DNA of 36,282 nt from Fibrobacter intestinalis (GTDB lineage Bacteria > Fibrobacterota > Fibrobacteria > Fibrobacterales > Fibrobacteraceae), in assembly GCF_900167415.1 (NCBI RefSeq), contig NZ_FUWU01000032.1:1-36282 (forward strand), given 5' to 3'. Below are positions 6,933 to 15,603 of this stretch, in pieces (position 1 is the first letter of the stretch; every line of letters begins with the position of its first letter). Under the pieces are notes generated by a model, which was not told the origin of the DNA, did not search any database, and was given only the letters and a program-made list of their open reading frames with translations. Both the position numbers and the translations under genes were made by a program.

Positions 6933-7880
6933 TCAGCACAGCTGTTCCCGAATCATTTCGAGCAGTTGGGGAATCACGCTTTCGGGTGTTCCGGAAATGC
7001 TTGCGCCTGCTGCTTTTTGATGGCCGCCTCCGCCGAATGCCGCTGCAATTTTATTCACATCGACGATATAGTTGGAACGAAAACTGATTTTGTATTGCCC
7101 ATTTGCCGGGTAAATGAAAAACGCGACTTCTGTTCCGCCGACTTCCCGTAAAACGTCTATGGTGGAGCTCAGATCGATGGGGGTTGCGTCAAAATGTTGC
7201 AGGTCTTCGGGAGTGACGAAGGAGTAGATGACTTTCCCTTCCAAAGCGAGCTTGCTGTTTTCCATGGCGAAACCGGTAATGCGAGTGGCTTTATAGGTTC
7301 GGGTGTAATACGTTTCGTTGATGATGCGGGAAAATTCGCAGTTTTTGCCAATCAGGTCGCCTACGATATTCATGGTGCGTTTTCCTGTGGAACTGAATTT
7401 GAACGCTCCCGTGTCGTGTACAATTCCCAGATAAATGCAATTTGCCGTATTTTTGCTTACTTTGTCTGCAATCATTTGGGTGTAGAGAACTTCGCTGGCG
7501 GAACTCGCTTGGTGTTCCACAATGTTTTTGTCGCACAGATTGAGAGGATTGCTTATATGGTGGTCGATGTTGCACGTCCGTTTTGCGCGCACGAGGGCTT
7601 CGGCGGCGCAAGCTCCGCAGCGATCTAAGGAAGAGGTGTCCAACAAAAAAGCCAGATCTATTTCCCGCCCGTCATATTGGGGAAGGATTTTGTCTGCTCC
7701 GTTCAAAAGGCGGTAGCTTTCCGGAAAGGGTTCTGCAAAAACCTGCACGTCGATTTCGGGATAATTTTCAATAATGTAATTGTACAGCCCGAGACAGGAG
7801 CCGATGCAATCGCCGTCGGGACGAACGTGTCCAAAAATGGCGATGTTTTTTGCGGTGGAAATCATATTATCGAGAATCAT
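6933..7880 (-). CDS. nrnA: DHH/DHHA1 phosphoesterase, NrnA-like (oligoribonuclease / pAp phosphatase)
   Basis: The protein is 315 residues. The ATG at 7880 is preferred over one at 7922, because AAGG precedes it and residues 14-24 (IFGHVRPDGDC) then sit at the usual distance from the start. Metal ligands seen: H18, D22 and D24 of H-x-x-P-D-x-D, D81 of LLDTSS, and DHH at 106-108. The DHHA1 substrate motif GGGGHQKAAG is near the C-terminus. NrnA enzymes degrade 2-5-nt RNAs to mononucleotides and dephosphorylate 3'-phosphoadenosine 5'-phosphate in the cytoplasm. The gene is divergent from ddl and 56 bases upstream of the glycosyltransferase on the same strand. A weaker TATGTTTC box lies at 7913-7930. 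Confidence 0.85.
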   Translation of the reverse strand: MILDNMISTAKNIAIFGHVRPDGDCIGSCLGLYNYIIENYPEIDVQVFAEPFPESYRLLNGADKILPQYDGREIDLAFLLDTSSLDRCGACAAEALVRAKRTCNIDHHISNPLNLCDKNIVEHQASSASEVLYTQMIADKVSKNTANCIYLGIVHDTGAFKFSSTGKRTMNIVGDLIGKNCEFSRIINETYYTRTYKATRITGFAMENSKLALEGKVIYSFVTPEDLQHFDATPIDLSSTIDVLREVGGTEVAFFIYPANGQYKISFRSNYIVDVNKIAAAFGGGGHQKAAGASISGTPESVIPQLLEMIREQLC

Positions 7881-8071
7881 GGCAAAAACCTTTTTCGCTG
7901 AAAATGGAATGTGCAGAAACATAGCAAAAGAATTTCAAGGCGTTGTCGCTGAAATACTTGAAATAGAGAAGTGGCGGAATGCTTACAGGAGCGCATACTT
8001 AGGAATACCGAGAAAATTTCATCTTGTTTTTTGTTACATTTTGAAACGAAAATTTTCAAGAAGGTTTTTGT

Positions 8072-9109
8072 ATGTCGCGTTTGCGTGTATTGGTCTTGAT
8101 GGGCGGTTATTCTACGGAACATGATGTTTCTGTAACCAGCGGCACCGGAGTGATTCGGGCGATGGATTCCACAAAATACAACGTTCATCCGGTTTTGATT
8201 CAAAAGGACGGAACTTGGATTTGGTCTTCCAGAGAACTTTCCCCTTACCAGAAAGACAATTTCTCGGAAAATTATTTCTACAGCTTGGAAGGAACTAGCG
8301 CTCGTTCTGAAAAAAATCCATCGCTTGCGGAACTCCCCAGCGCGGATATTGCTTTTTTGGCACTTCACGGAAAATGGGGAGAAGACGGGCATGTCCAGGC
8401 TCTGCTGGAAAACTGGGGAATTCCCTATACGGGTTGCGGCCTTTTGGCGAGCGCTCTTGCCATGGACAAAGTGCTTTGCAAAGCGGCATATCTTTCGGCG
8501 GGGATTGCAACTCCGCCTTATCGGGTTCTTTTCCGCGACGGTTTTTGTGGCGACGATCTGGTCAATGCCGCCGATGCTTTGGGCTTTCCGCTGGTCATTA
8601 AAGATCCTGTCGGGGGGTCGAGCATCGGGATGGGAATCGCCAAGAATATGGATGAAGCCGGCGAAATCGTCAATCGGCTTTTCCAGCAGTCCTCTCGGCT
8701 TCTTTGTGAAAAATTTATTGCCGGCGGTGAAGCGAGCTGCGGTTATATGGACGGCCTCGAAAAACCGCTCCCGCCCACGGAAATGCGGATGACAACTCGC
8801 GAATATTTTGATTACGATGCCAAATATAATGGGGAATGTCGGGAAGTGACTCCGGCGGAATTCCCCGAGGAATTGACACGACGCATTCAGCAACTGGTCA
8901 AAAAAGCGCATTTGGCTATCGGTGGCGCGGGGTATAGCCGCACGGACGTGCGCATTGATTCGGAAGGGAATTTGTGGGCTTTGGAAACGAACACGCTGCC
9001 GGGAATGACGCCCAGTTCCATTCTTCCTGCGGAAGCGGCTGCGGTGGGCATCGGATACTCGGCTCTCATCGATCACATCATCGCCACCAGCCTTAAAATC
9101 AGTCGGTAA
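8072..9109 (+). CDS. ddl: D-alanine--D-alanine ligase
   Basis: An ATP-grasp enzyme of 345 residues that joins two D-Ala for the peptidoglycan stem peptide in the cytoplasm. Visible motifs in order: MGGYSTEHDVSVTSG (N-terminal D-Ala site), FLALHGKWGEDGH, DKVLCK, the ATP-binding loop KDPVGGSSIGMG, EKFIAGGEASCGY, YFDYDAKY (omega loop) and the metal-binding ALETNTLPGMTPSS. The ATG at 8072 follows AAGG at a good distance. It is the first gene of a ten-gene run with gaps of 0-17 bases. A box TTACATTTTG at 8034-8043 may be its promoter. It is intact, with the usual family length. Confidence 0.96.
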   Translation: MSRLRVLVLMGGYSTEHDVSVTSGTGVIRAMDSTKYNVHPVLIQKDGTWIWSSRELSPYQKDNFSENYFYSLEGTSARSEKNPSLAELPSADIAFLALHGKWGEDGHVQALLENWGIPYTGCGLLASALAMDKVLCKAAYLSAGIATPPYRVLFRDGFCGDDLVNAADALGFPLVIKDPVGGSSIGMGIAKNMDEAGEIVNRLFQQSSRLLCEKFIAGGEASCGYMDGLEKPLPPTEMRMTTREYFDYDAKYNGECREVTPAEFPEELTRRIQQLVKKAHLAIGGAGYSRTDVRIDSEGNLWALETNTLPGMTPSSILPAEAAAVGIGYSALIDHIIATSLKISR

Positions 9110-9110
9110 A

Positions 9111-9755
9111 ATGAATCTGGATCTTGTCTTGGATACTTCGCGCAAAGGAATCGCTCTCGGCATTTACGATTCGGGCAAGCCGCTTTGCGAACGGTTTGAA
9201 CCGGAATCTCGAGGTGAAAATCTCGGGCGTTTTTTGGACGGGATTCTGCAAAATGCGGCGTTCACTTTGGACGACATCAAGCGCGTTCTGGTGACTCTCG
9301 GTCCCGGCTCGTTTACCGGCTTGCGGACGGGAATCGCCTTTTGCGAAGGGCTTTGCTTTTCCCAAAAGCGAAGTCTGTTCGGCGTTTCGACATTGCGCGC
9401 TCTGCGTTCTTTGGGCGCAAAAGATTGCGTTGTCGTTTTGTTTGCCCGGTCGGGATTTTTTTATGTCGGCACTTCAGAGGCTGAACTGTTTATCTCTGTA
9501 GAAGATGCCGTTCAGAAATTTGCCGAAGAGAAACGGGTGCATTTTGTGGTGGACAGCCGTTCGGCGGAAGAGGAAATTTTTCAAAAATATATCCGGGAGG
9601 CAAAAGCTGAAGTCGTTGTTTCCGCAGGTGATGAAATCGCTCCGTTCTGCCGTTTTTTTGCGGAATTGGAACCGAGCGCTCTATTGAGTGCCAATTATAT
9701 TCAGCCTTCGTATTATGAACGTCGGGGAGCGATGGGGGTAAATGCTCATGTCTGA
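9111..9755 (+). CDS. tsaB: tRNA threonylcarbamoyladenosine biosynthesis protein TsaB
   Basis: The protein is 214 residues with N-terminal ASKHA-type strand LDLVLDTSRKGIALGIYD and the signature TLGPGSFTGLRTG at about residues 63-75. TsaB is the non-catalytic partner that holds TsaD (and TsaE) in making N6-threonylcarbamoyladenosine at position 37 of ANN-decoding tRNAs. Only one base separates it from ddl, and it overlaps rimI by eight bases, so translation is probably coupled. The tsaB-rimI pairing is common in bacteria and supports both calls. Confidence 0.93.
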   Translation: MNLDLVLDTSRKGIALGIYDSGKPLCERFEPESRGENLGRFLDGILQNAAFTLDDIKRVLVTLGPGSFTGLRTGIAFCEGLCFSQKRSLFGVSTLRALRSLGAKDCVVVLFARSGFFYVGTSEAELFISVEDAVQKFAEEKRVHFVVDSRSAEEEIFQKYIREAKAEVVVSAGDEIAPFCRFFAELEPSALLSANYIQPSYYERRGAMGVNAHV

Positions 9756-10209
9756 TTTTGCCATGACTATTCGGGAAATGGAAGAAAAGGATTTTGCTGC
9801 GGTTCTTGAAATCCAGAATGCAACGCATTTTGAAAATTGGGACGAAAAGGCTTTGCGAAATCTTTGGATGAAAACCTATACATTTGCATTTGTGGCGGAA
9901 GCTCCGGATGCGCAGGGCGAGTGGAAAGTCGCGGGATATGCGTTGTTCGCTTTGGCGGCGGACGAAGCGGAACTTCTGGCGATTTCGACTGCGCCCGAAT
10001 TTCTCCGAAAGGGAATCGCTTCGGAAATTTTTGCCGAGGGCGAAGAAGCTCTTGCCGATGCGGGCGCACGAAATTTTTATTTGGAAGTCCGTGAAAAAAA
10101 TCGGGCGGCTATTGCATTTTATCAAAGTTTGGGATTTGATAAATGCGGAGAACGTCGGGAATATTATTCGGATGGTGAAAATGCCGTTCTAATGTCGCGT
10201 CCTCTGTGA
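9748..10209 (+). CDS. rimI: ribosomal-protein-alanine N-acetyltransferase RimI (GNAT)
   Basis: A GNAT acetyltransferase of 153 residues. The acetyl-CoA loop is FLRKGIASEIF (R-x-x-G-x-A), preceded by the strand ELLAISTAPE and followed by NFYLEVREKNRAAIAFYQSLGFDKCG, the typical RimI C-terminal motif with N-x-x-A-x-x-F-Y. RimI acetylates the N-terminal Ala of ribosomal protein S18. The ATG at 9748 has GGGGG nine bases upstream; an ATG at 9742 is too close to it. It overlaps the end of tsaB. Confidence 0.88.
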   Translation: MSDFAMTIREMEEKDFAAVLEIQNATHFENWDEKALRNLWMKTYTFAFVAEAPDAQGEWKVAGYALFALAADEAELLAISTAPEFLRKGIASEIFAEGEEALADAGARNFYLEVREKNRAAIAFYQSLGFDKCGERREYYSDGENAVLMSRPL

Positions 10210-10222
10210 AAAGGAATTGCCC

Positions 10223-11092
10223 ATGAGTCGAATTTTTAAGCCTATCTCCGACTTGCGAAAAGAAAAACGCCGTGCGCGTTCTTTGTTCCGAATAAAAATT
10301 GCTGTCTCTCTGCTTGTTTGCCTGATTCTTTTTTACGTTCTGATTTCTTACAGCGGCCACTGGCTTGTGAAAGACGATTCTTTTGAACACGTGACATGGG
10401 CGGTGATTTTAGACGGGCAGGGCGGGGATTTGGAACGCTCCGATTTTGCTGCGGATTTGGTTCGGAATGGCAAAGTGGATTCCATTCTGGTCTTGGGTCG
10501 CCGGGTTTTTCGCGACAAGAGCAATGCGGATTTTTATGCTGAAGACTTGGAGAATGTCGCCGGGATGGATCCGGGAATTCTTTACGTCTTTCGCCATGAC
10601 GATCCGAGTACAGTCGAAGAAGCGGTTTCCGTGGTGCCTTGGTTTAAAAGAAAGAATGTGCGGGATACGGTTTTGCTGCTGACTTCGGCTCCGGCGACTC
10701 GGCGGGCGGCGTTCCTCTTCAATAAATTATCAGGCGGAAGCCCTGTATTTATTACGGCGGATTTGCACAGCTGGCGCTTTAATGCGGACGGCTGGATTTT
10801 TGAACGGGAGGCACGCAAGAGTTGGCTTCGCGAATGGTTGGCGTATTTAAATGCCAAATGGGAAATGCTGGGCGTGGATTCGTTGAGCGCCACAAGCAGA
10901 CCCGTGCGCTCTCCGGAACCTTGGAAAACACCAGAAGTCAGTGTCCCTCGTGTGAAAGTCAAGACCGAAAAGCTGATGTCCATCAAGGAAACGATTGCTT
11001 TGCAGGATTCGGCGGCAAAAGCCGAAGTTGCTGAATCCCAAAAAGAATTTCCCGCGGACAGGATGGATTCAAGTTCAAAAAAACAGGAATAA
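10223..11092 (+). CDS. DUF218 / YdcF-SanA-like membrane protein
   Basis: The protein is 289 residues. The ATG at 10223 has AAGGA seven bases upstream (10211-10215). A basic N-terminus (KEKRRARSLFRIK) precedes a single membrane segment at about residues 25-47, so the DUF218 domain is predicted outside the cytoplasmic membrane. The domain shows WAVILDGQGGDLERSDFAADLV, VDSILVLG, STVEEAVSVVPW, and VLLLTSAPATRRAAFLF, matching the SanA/ElyC/YdcF layout. SanA and ElyC affect envelope barrier and polymer precursor use; the reaction is unknown. A Lys/Glu/Ser-rich tail of about 60 residues is extra relative to small family members. The operon context with ddl fits an envelope role. Confidence 0.75.
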   Translation: MSRIFKPISDLRKEKRRARSLFRIKIAVSLLVCLILFYVLISYSGHWLVKDDSFEHVTWAVILDGQGGDLERSDFAADLVRNGKVDSILVLGRRVFRDKSNADFYAEDLENVAGMDPGILYVFRHDDPSTVEEAVSVVPWFKRKNVRDTVLLLTSAPATRRAAFLFNKLSGGSPVFITADLHSWRFNADGWIFEREARKSWLREWLAYLNAKWEMLGVDSLSATSRPVRSPEPWKTPEVSVPRVKVKTEKLMSIKETIALQDSAAKAEVAESQKEFPADRMDSSSKKQE

Positions 11093-11095
11093 CGA

Positions 11096-12247
11096 ATGAA
11101 AAAACTGGCATTACTCGCTTTCGTTTTTTTGGCGTCGTGCTATAGCCCGGAGCAATATGAAGGAAAAATGGCTTCGGGAAATATCGCGGCAGATTCAGAA
11201 TTTGGCACCGTGTATGAAGTCAATGGAGGAAAGCAGATTTGCAATCCGTCGGTGACGATGGATGCCGAGCGTTATCCAGGAGCCATGCTCTGGCTGAATT
11301 TTTCGGGGACGCTGAATGTAAATGAAACCGAGGGCTTTACGACGACGAAAGTCGGGGAACACGACCGCCTGACGATTTCGGATACGGCGGGGAATGTTCT
11401 GTGGTTTATCATGCTGGATTCCGTTGGTGCGGAATGCGAATTTCAGGATCCGGAATGGAGTACCGATTCGGATTATATTGTGGCTTTGGCCGGTTCCAAT
11501 GCCAAAGGATCTCGGGGCTGCGATGAAGTGGAGTATAAAATCGTCGCCATTCGTCTTTCGGATAAAGCGTTCATCACTCTTTCGGACAGCGTCGTGGATG
11601 AAGCGGCGAATCCGCATCTTTGGCTGGGGGAACGTTCGGCCAAGGTGGATTCGACCGATAAAGTCGCCAATTTTTTTGGAACTTCGCAAATTAAATTCGT
11701 CTATAAAAATCCGGCAGGATCGCTTGTCTATGTAGATTATGCAAAATCTCCCAAGCCTAAAAAGTTAAAGGCTCCGGCGAATGCTTCGGGCAATATGCTG
11801 GACTCGCCCTTGATTTCTCCGGACGGCAATTTTATCGTGTACGACAAACTCAATTCCTCGTATTCATGGAATTCGTATATACAGGAATTGTCGGAATCGT
11901 CCTCGCCGATAGAGATGGAGCGGACGGCGGACATGCTTTCCAATCCCGTATTTCCGCATTGGTGGCAATTCGGTTCTAAACTTTTTGTGGTCTGGACGGA
12001 ATTTGTCGACGGAAATTCATATTTGAACAAAAGCGATTTAACAAACGAAAGCACTTGGAATCGCTCTTTGGGCAGAACGTCCATGCGCGAAATTTCTGTA
12101 ACGGCGGGCGCGCCGAATGATGTCGCTTTGGCTTGGAATGGCGACGTACGTGAAATTGCGCCGATACCGCTGATAGGCGGTCGTTCTCCGGATGGGCATT
12201 TTATCGCTTCCGGTACAAATAACGGTTATTTGCTTTATATCCCGTGA
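11096..12247 (+). CDS. lipoprotein with probable TolB-type beta-propeller repeats
   Basis: The protein is 383 residues. The signal peptide MKKLALLAFVFLASC ends in the lipobox LASC, so it is lipid-anchored. The mature part has repeated blade-like strands such as PEWSTDSDYIVALAG, SPLISPDGNFIVYDKL and GGRSPDGHFIASG. These follow the S-P-D-G-x-x-I-v pattern of WD40-like/PD40 (TolB) propeller repeats. No enzymatic motif is seen, and binding or scaffolding on the envelope is the likely role. It starts three bases after the DUF218 stop and ends ten bases before the next gene. Confidence 0.7.
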   Translation: MKKLALLAFVFLASCYSPEQYEGKMASGNIAADSEFGTVYEVNGGKQICNPSVTMDAERYPGAMLWLNFSGTLNVNETEGFTTTKVGEHDRLTISDTAGNVLWFIMLDSVGAECEFQDPEWSTDSDYIVALAGSNAKGSRGCDEVEYKIVAIRLSDKAFITLSDSVVDEAANPHLWLGERSAKVDSTDKVANFFGTSQIKFVYKNPAGSLVYVDYAKSPKPKKLKAPANASGNMLDSPLISPDGNFIVYDKLNSSYSWNSYIQELSESSSPIEMERTADMLSNPVFPHWWQFGSKLFVVWTEFVDGNSYLNKSDLTNESTWNRSLGRTSMREISVTAGAPNDVALAWNGDVREIAPIPLIGGRSPDGHFIASGTNNGYLLYIP

Positions 12248-12257
12248 GGTCGCCAGA

Positions 12258-13364
12258 ATGAAAAAGAAAACCTCGGTTATTTTTGCAGCGTTTCTCGGTC
12301 TTTCGATGGCTTTTCTCGTTCCGCAAGCCCCGACAACTCCTTGGGAATCCATTGGCGGATGTGGAGCCGGCGGCAGCGGCGGCGGAGCTTCGGATGGTAT
12401 CAAGTGGATTGGGCAAGGGGTAAACGGCGGACTTGTGGAAGCGGAAATTTTTGCGAAGGAAAATGTCGGAGAAAATTATTCGGCGTTCACGCTCACACCC
12501 CGCTTTTCTTTTAAACCGTCTTGGTCCACTTCGGTAGGCGTTACGCTTCCGTTTATGTCTCATCGGGGAGAAGTGCAATATCGCACCAACCAGGCTCCTG
12601 TGGATCGGACGACTGGCGGTTTCGGCGACATTTCATTTGATGTTTCTCAAATCGTGGGAAGCGGAGGCGCGGCCAATATTTCTTTGGCTCTTACGATTCC
12701 GACGGGGCAGTATGACATCAAGCGCGGAACGGATGCTTCGCAGGAATTTTTACCGGCGGGATTTCAGAAAGGTTCGGGCGTTTATTCGCTGGCCTTGGGC
12801 TGGAATTACACCCGGGACACAGAAAATGGAATGTGGCTTTACTCCCTGACCTATACGCATCCGTTCAACGTGAGCTTCAGCGGGGAAAACGCTTTTAACG
12901 ATTCCTACTGGAAAAATTACGATACGGACGGCGACGATCGTTTTGATTATCATTTCAAATGGTATGGTGAAAACGATTTGGGCGGATTTACGCCGTCGAG
13001 CATTTCGGCAAGCGTCGCTTACGCTTATCGCGGGCAGGAAAATTTTGTGCATTCCTTTGGACTTACTTTTTCGACTCCATTCGGAGTCGCTTGGATTCCG
13101 TCCGAAAAAGTCGGCGTTTATGACCCTCGCCCGGACCCCGATCATCAGGCTTGGTCTGCGGCATTTGTTTACGGTTTGGAATTTTCTCGCTCGGATTATC
13201 CGATTTTTGTTGCGTTCTCGCTCCCGTTGCACGACAAGGCGAATGCGGCGGATCCCGATGACGAATACGACGAAAGTCCCATGCGCAAGTGGAATTTGCC
13301 CGATTGGGATTCTTTCCTTCAAGAATGGACTTTAGCGATTGGCATTAAAGCCAGTTTCCTCTAA
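12258..13364 (+). CDS. predicted outer-membrane beta-barrel protein
   Basis: The protein is 368 residues from the ATG at 12258, with GAGG overlapping the previous stop. The signal peptide is MKKKTSVIFAAFLGLSMAFL. A Gly-rich stretch (GGCGAGGSGGG) follows. The rest alternates amphipathic strands ending in aromatic residues: TLTPRFSFKPSWSTSVGVTLPF, ISLALTIPTGQYD, YSLALGWNYT, SVAYAYRGQ, SFGLTFSTPF, and finally WTLAIGIKASFL with a terminal hydrophobic strand. This resembles the MetA/phenol-degradation or transporter-like barrels. Substrate is unknown. Its partner may be the lipoprotein immediately upstream. Confidence 0.65.
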   Translation: MKKKTSVIFAAFLGLSMAFLVPQAPTTPWESIGGCGAGGSGGGASDGIKWIGQGVNGGLVEAEIFAKENVGENYSAFTLTPRFSFKPSWSTSVGVTLPFMSHRGEVQYRTNQAPVDRTTGGFGDISFDVSQIVGSGGAANISLALTIPTGQYDIKRGTDASQEFLPAGFQKGSGVYSLALGWNYTRDTENGMWLYSLTYTHPFNVSFSGENAFNDSYWKNYDTDGDDRFDYHFKWYGENDLGGFTPSSISASVAYAYRGQENFVHSFGLTFSTPFGVAWIPSEKVGVYDPRPDPDHQAWSAAFVYGLEFSRSDYPIFVAFSLPLHDKANAADPDDEYDESPMRKWNLPDWDSFLQEWTLAIGIKASFL

Positions 13365-13381
13365 TTACACAGGAGAATATC

Positions 13382-13846
13382 ATGAAAAAAATGGCTCTTT
13401 CTTCTCTTTTTGCCGCCGGACTTTTGGTCGCTTGCGGCAGTTCCAGCTCCAGTTCTGATGACGACGCTTCGTCCAGCAGCCAAGAAACTCCGAGCTCTTC
13501 TAGCTCTCTCGCAGACTGCACCTTGAAAGAAGAGGGCGTAAAAATCCTTTTGCCGGAGTCCAATTCGGAATGGAAAATCGGCGATTCGATTACGGTTCAA
13601 TTTGTCGCCAACTATGTGAATGCGGGAGGCTTCCGTGTGATTTACAAAGTGGACGAAAATGATAAGGGAACGGATCTTTTCAGTGGCTCTGTCGGCGAGG
13701 AAGCTCCGGATGGTACATCTTGCACGACGGTTTCGGCATTTCTGGATGCGGATGTGGTACAGCCTTCGGACAATGCCGTTTTGCGGGTTCAGTCTTATAA
13801 TGCCCCGAAAATTCGCAATGACGTCCAGATTGTCGTAAAGGAATAA
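13382..13846 (+). CDS. small Ser-rich lipoprotein with Ig-like domain
   Basis: The protein is 154 residues; AGGAGA lies just before the ATG. The signal peptide ends at LLVAC, and the lipid-anchored Cys is followed by a linker rich in Ser and Asp (residues about 20-42), a hallmark of Fibrobacter lipoproteins that spaces the domain from the membrane. The folded part begins VKILLPESNSEWKIGDSITVQF and resembles the Ser-Thr-rich KRE9/KNH-type Ig-like domain found in surface proteins. Two Cys residues in the domain may pair. No catalytic feature is seen. Confidence 0.7.
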   Translation: MKKMALSSLFAAGLLVACGSSSSSSDDDASSSSQETPSSSSSLADCTLKEEGVKILLPESNSEWKIGDSITVQFVANYVNAGGFRVIYKVDENDKGTDLFSGSVGEEAPDGTSCTTVSAFLDADVVQPSDNAVLRVQSYNAPKIRNDVQIVVKE

Positions 13847-13847
13847 A

Positions 13848-14876
13848 TTGTCGAACTCCATCGCTTTGGTCGGTGCGGGCGGTTTTATAGGCTCGCACTG
13901 GATTCGTGCGCTGCTTGCGCGAACGGACTATCGTATTTTGGCTGTGGATTTGGATTTCCATCGGATTGACGATTTGCGGAAAGCGAAAATCGATCGTGTG
14001 GATTTCTTGGAAAACGACATCGCGGACTCTGAGGTCATTCAAAAAGTGGCGCAGTGCGATATTGTCGTCAATTTAGCGGCGATTTGTACGCCTAGTCGCT
14101 ATATGGGCGAATCGCTTGCGGTAATCGAAAGCAATTTTACGCATCCGGCGGCACTTGCAAAAGCCTGTGCGGAATCTGGCGCTTGGCTGATTTATTTTTC
14201 CACTTCCGAAGTTTATGGAAAGACTTCTGCCCAGGCAAAGCCTTTAGATGAAGATGCGTCCGATTTTGTGCAAGGAGCTGTCGGGGCTTCCCGCTGGTCG
14301 TATGCTGTCGCCAAACAGCTTTCGGAACGGTACATTGCTGCATTGCCAAATTTGCGCTGGTCTGTTGTTCGTCCGTTTAATTTTGTCGGCCCGTGGATGG
14401 ATTTTATGCCCGGTGTCGATGGGGAAGGCATTCCGCGTGTACTGGCGAATTTTTCTAGTGCCCTTTTAAAAAATGAACCGATGATTTTGGTGAATGGCGG
14501 CGTCGCTCGGCGTTCTTTTACGGCGATAGATGATGCGGTTGAATTTATGTTTTGCCTTTTGAATCATCCGGAAGCGGCTTATGCGCAGGCTTTTAATGTC
14601 GGCAATTTGCAAAATGAATTGTCGATAAGGGGTCTCGCCGAATGGATGCGGGAAATTTACGCACAAATGAAAGGATGCTCGGTAGAGTCCTTGCCAGCGA
14701 TGCGGGAAATGTCTGGGGAAGAGTATTACGGCAAGGGATATGAAGATTCTTTGCGCCGCGTTCCGTCCGTTGTCAAAGCGGAACGTCTATTGGGATTTAA
14801 AGCACGGAAACCATTGCGTTCGGCACTGGAAGAATCCTTGAAATGGTTTGCGGAGTTTTATGGAATACCGTCGTGA
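13848..14876 (+). CDS. extended SDR, ArnA-like UDP-glucuronate decarboxylase / epimerase
   Basis: The protein is 342 residues from a TTG at 13848, with AAAGGA five bases upstream. Rossmann motif GAGGFIGS at 9-16; STSEVYG around residue 120; catalytic Y152-x-x-x-K156. Later it has RRSFTAIDD (about 221-229) and YYGKGYEDSLRRVPS, which match the dehydrogenase/decarboxylase domain of E. coli ArnA closely. The ArnA residues needed for decarboxylation (Ser-Glu of S-T-S-E and an Arg before S/C-F-T) are conserved at S120, E121 and R222 by alignment. The likely reaction is oxidative decarboxylation of UDP-glucuronate to a UDP-4-keto-pentose. The formyltransferase half of ArnA is absent and no ArnB aminotransferase lies nearby, so the product may differ (for example UDP-xylose). 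Confidence 0.8.
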   Translation: MSNSIALVGAGGFIGSHWIRALLARTDYRILAVDLDFHRIDDLRKAKIDRVDFLENDIADSEVIQKVAQCDIVVNLAAICTPSRYMGESLAVIESNFTHPAALAKACAESGAWLIYFSTSEVYGKTSAQAKPLDEDASDFVQGAVGASRWSYAVAKQLSERYIAALPNLRWSVVRPFNFVGPWMDFMPGVDGEGIPRVLANFSSALLKNEPMILVNGGVARRSFTAIDDAVEFMFCLLNHPEAAYAQAFNVGNLQNELSIRGLAEWMREIYAQMKGCSVESLPAMREMSGEEYYGKGYEDSLRRVPSVVKAERLLGFKARKPLRSALEESLKWFAEFYGIPS

Positions 14877-15603
14877 TCTTTTTATTTTCATTCCCGCTTA
14901 CAATGTGGAAAAAGAACTGGCGGAACTTTTGGAGTCCATTCCTGCACAGGTACTTTCCCGAACTGCGGAAGTCTGCATTATCGATGATGGGAGTAGTGAC
15001 GCTACTCTTCAAATCGCTCAAAAATTTTCGCGGGAAGAATTTCGCACTTCGGTACATATCAAATCTTTTGCAGAAAATAGAGGCTATGGGGCGGTTGTTC
15101 AATGCGGACTTTCGCGCGCCAAGGAACTGGCTGAACTGCTTCACGTCAAATATGCGATTTGCCTACATGGAGACGGGCAATATGCGTCGAGTGCCATTCC
15201 CGAGATGCTTCGGGTTTTGGAAAATTCGGATGAGGTCATTTGCCAAGGCTCCCGGATGCTGGGCAATGCGCGTCAGGGAAAAATGCCGTTTTATAAATTC
15301 TGGGGTGGGAAATTTTTAACGTTCATTGAAAATTTGGCATTTGCGAACAAATTAACGGATAGGCATAGCGGATTGATTGCGTACAAAATCAGTTTTTTGA
15401 AAACGGTGAATTTGGAAAAATTGAGTTCGTCGTTTGATATCGATTTTGAATTGCTTGCCCTTGCAGATTCGCGGCATTTTCGCATTGCCGAAGTTCCTAT
15501 TCCCACGCGCTATGCGGGCGAAAAATCCCACTTGCGGGTAATTCCCTACGGTTTGCGGGTTTTAAAACACGTGTTCCGAAAATGGAAAGGCGAATATGGC
15601 TGA
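14860..15603 (+). CDS. GT2 family glycosyltransferase, dolichyl-phosphate-mannose-synthase/ArnC-like
   Basis: The protein is 247 residues from the ATG at 14860 with GGAG upstream; it overlaps the previous gene. GT-A features: FIFIPAYNVEKELAELL, VCIIDDGSSDAT (nucleotide-sugar Asp), RGYGAVVQCGLSRAK, and LHGDGQYASS (D-x-D-like metal site). DRHSGLIAYK and FDIDFELLALA follow, with EVPIPTRYAGEKSHLRV, typical of polyprenyl-phosphate glycosyltransferases. No clear C-terminal membrane helices are present. It probably loads a sugar on a polyprenyl carrier. Neighbouring the ArnA-like enzyme, it may use that product, by analogy with the ArnA-ArnC pair. Confidence 0.8.
   Translation: MEYRRDLFIFIPAYNVEKELAELLESIPAQVLSRTAEVCIIDDGSSDATLQIAQKFSREEFRTSVHIKSFAENRGYGAVVQCGLSRAKELAELLHVKYAICLHGDGQYASSAIPEMLRVLENSDEVICQGSRMLGNARQGKMPFYKFWGGKFLTFIENLAFANKLTDRHSGLIAYKISFLKTVNLEKLSSSFDIDFELLALADSRHFRIAEVPIPTRYAGEKSHLRVIPYGLRVLKHVFRKWKGEYG

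Noticed and set aside
7877-9163. 428-residue minus-strand frame
   Set aside because: Antisense to ddl, which has all its family motifs; the translation has no domain-like pattern.
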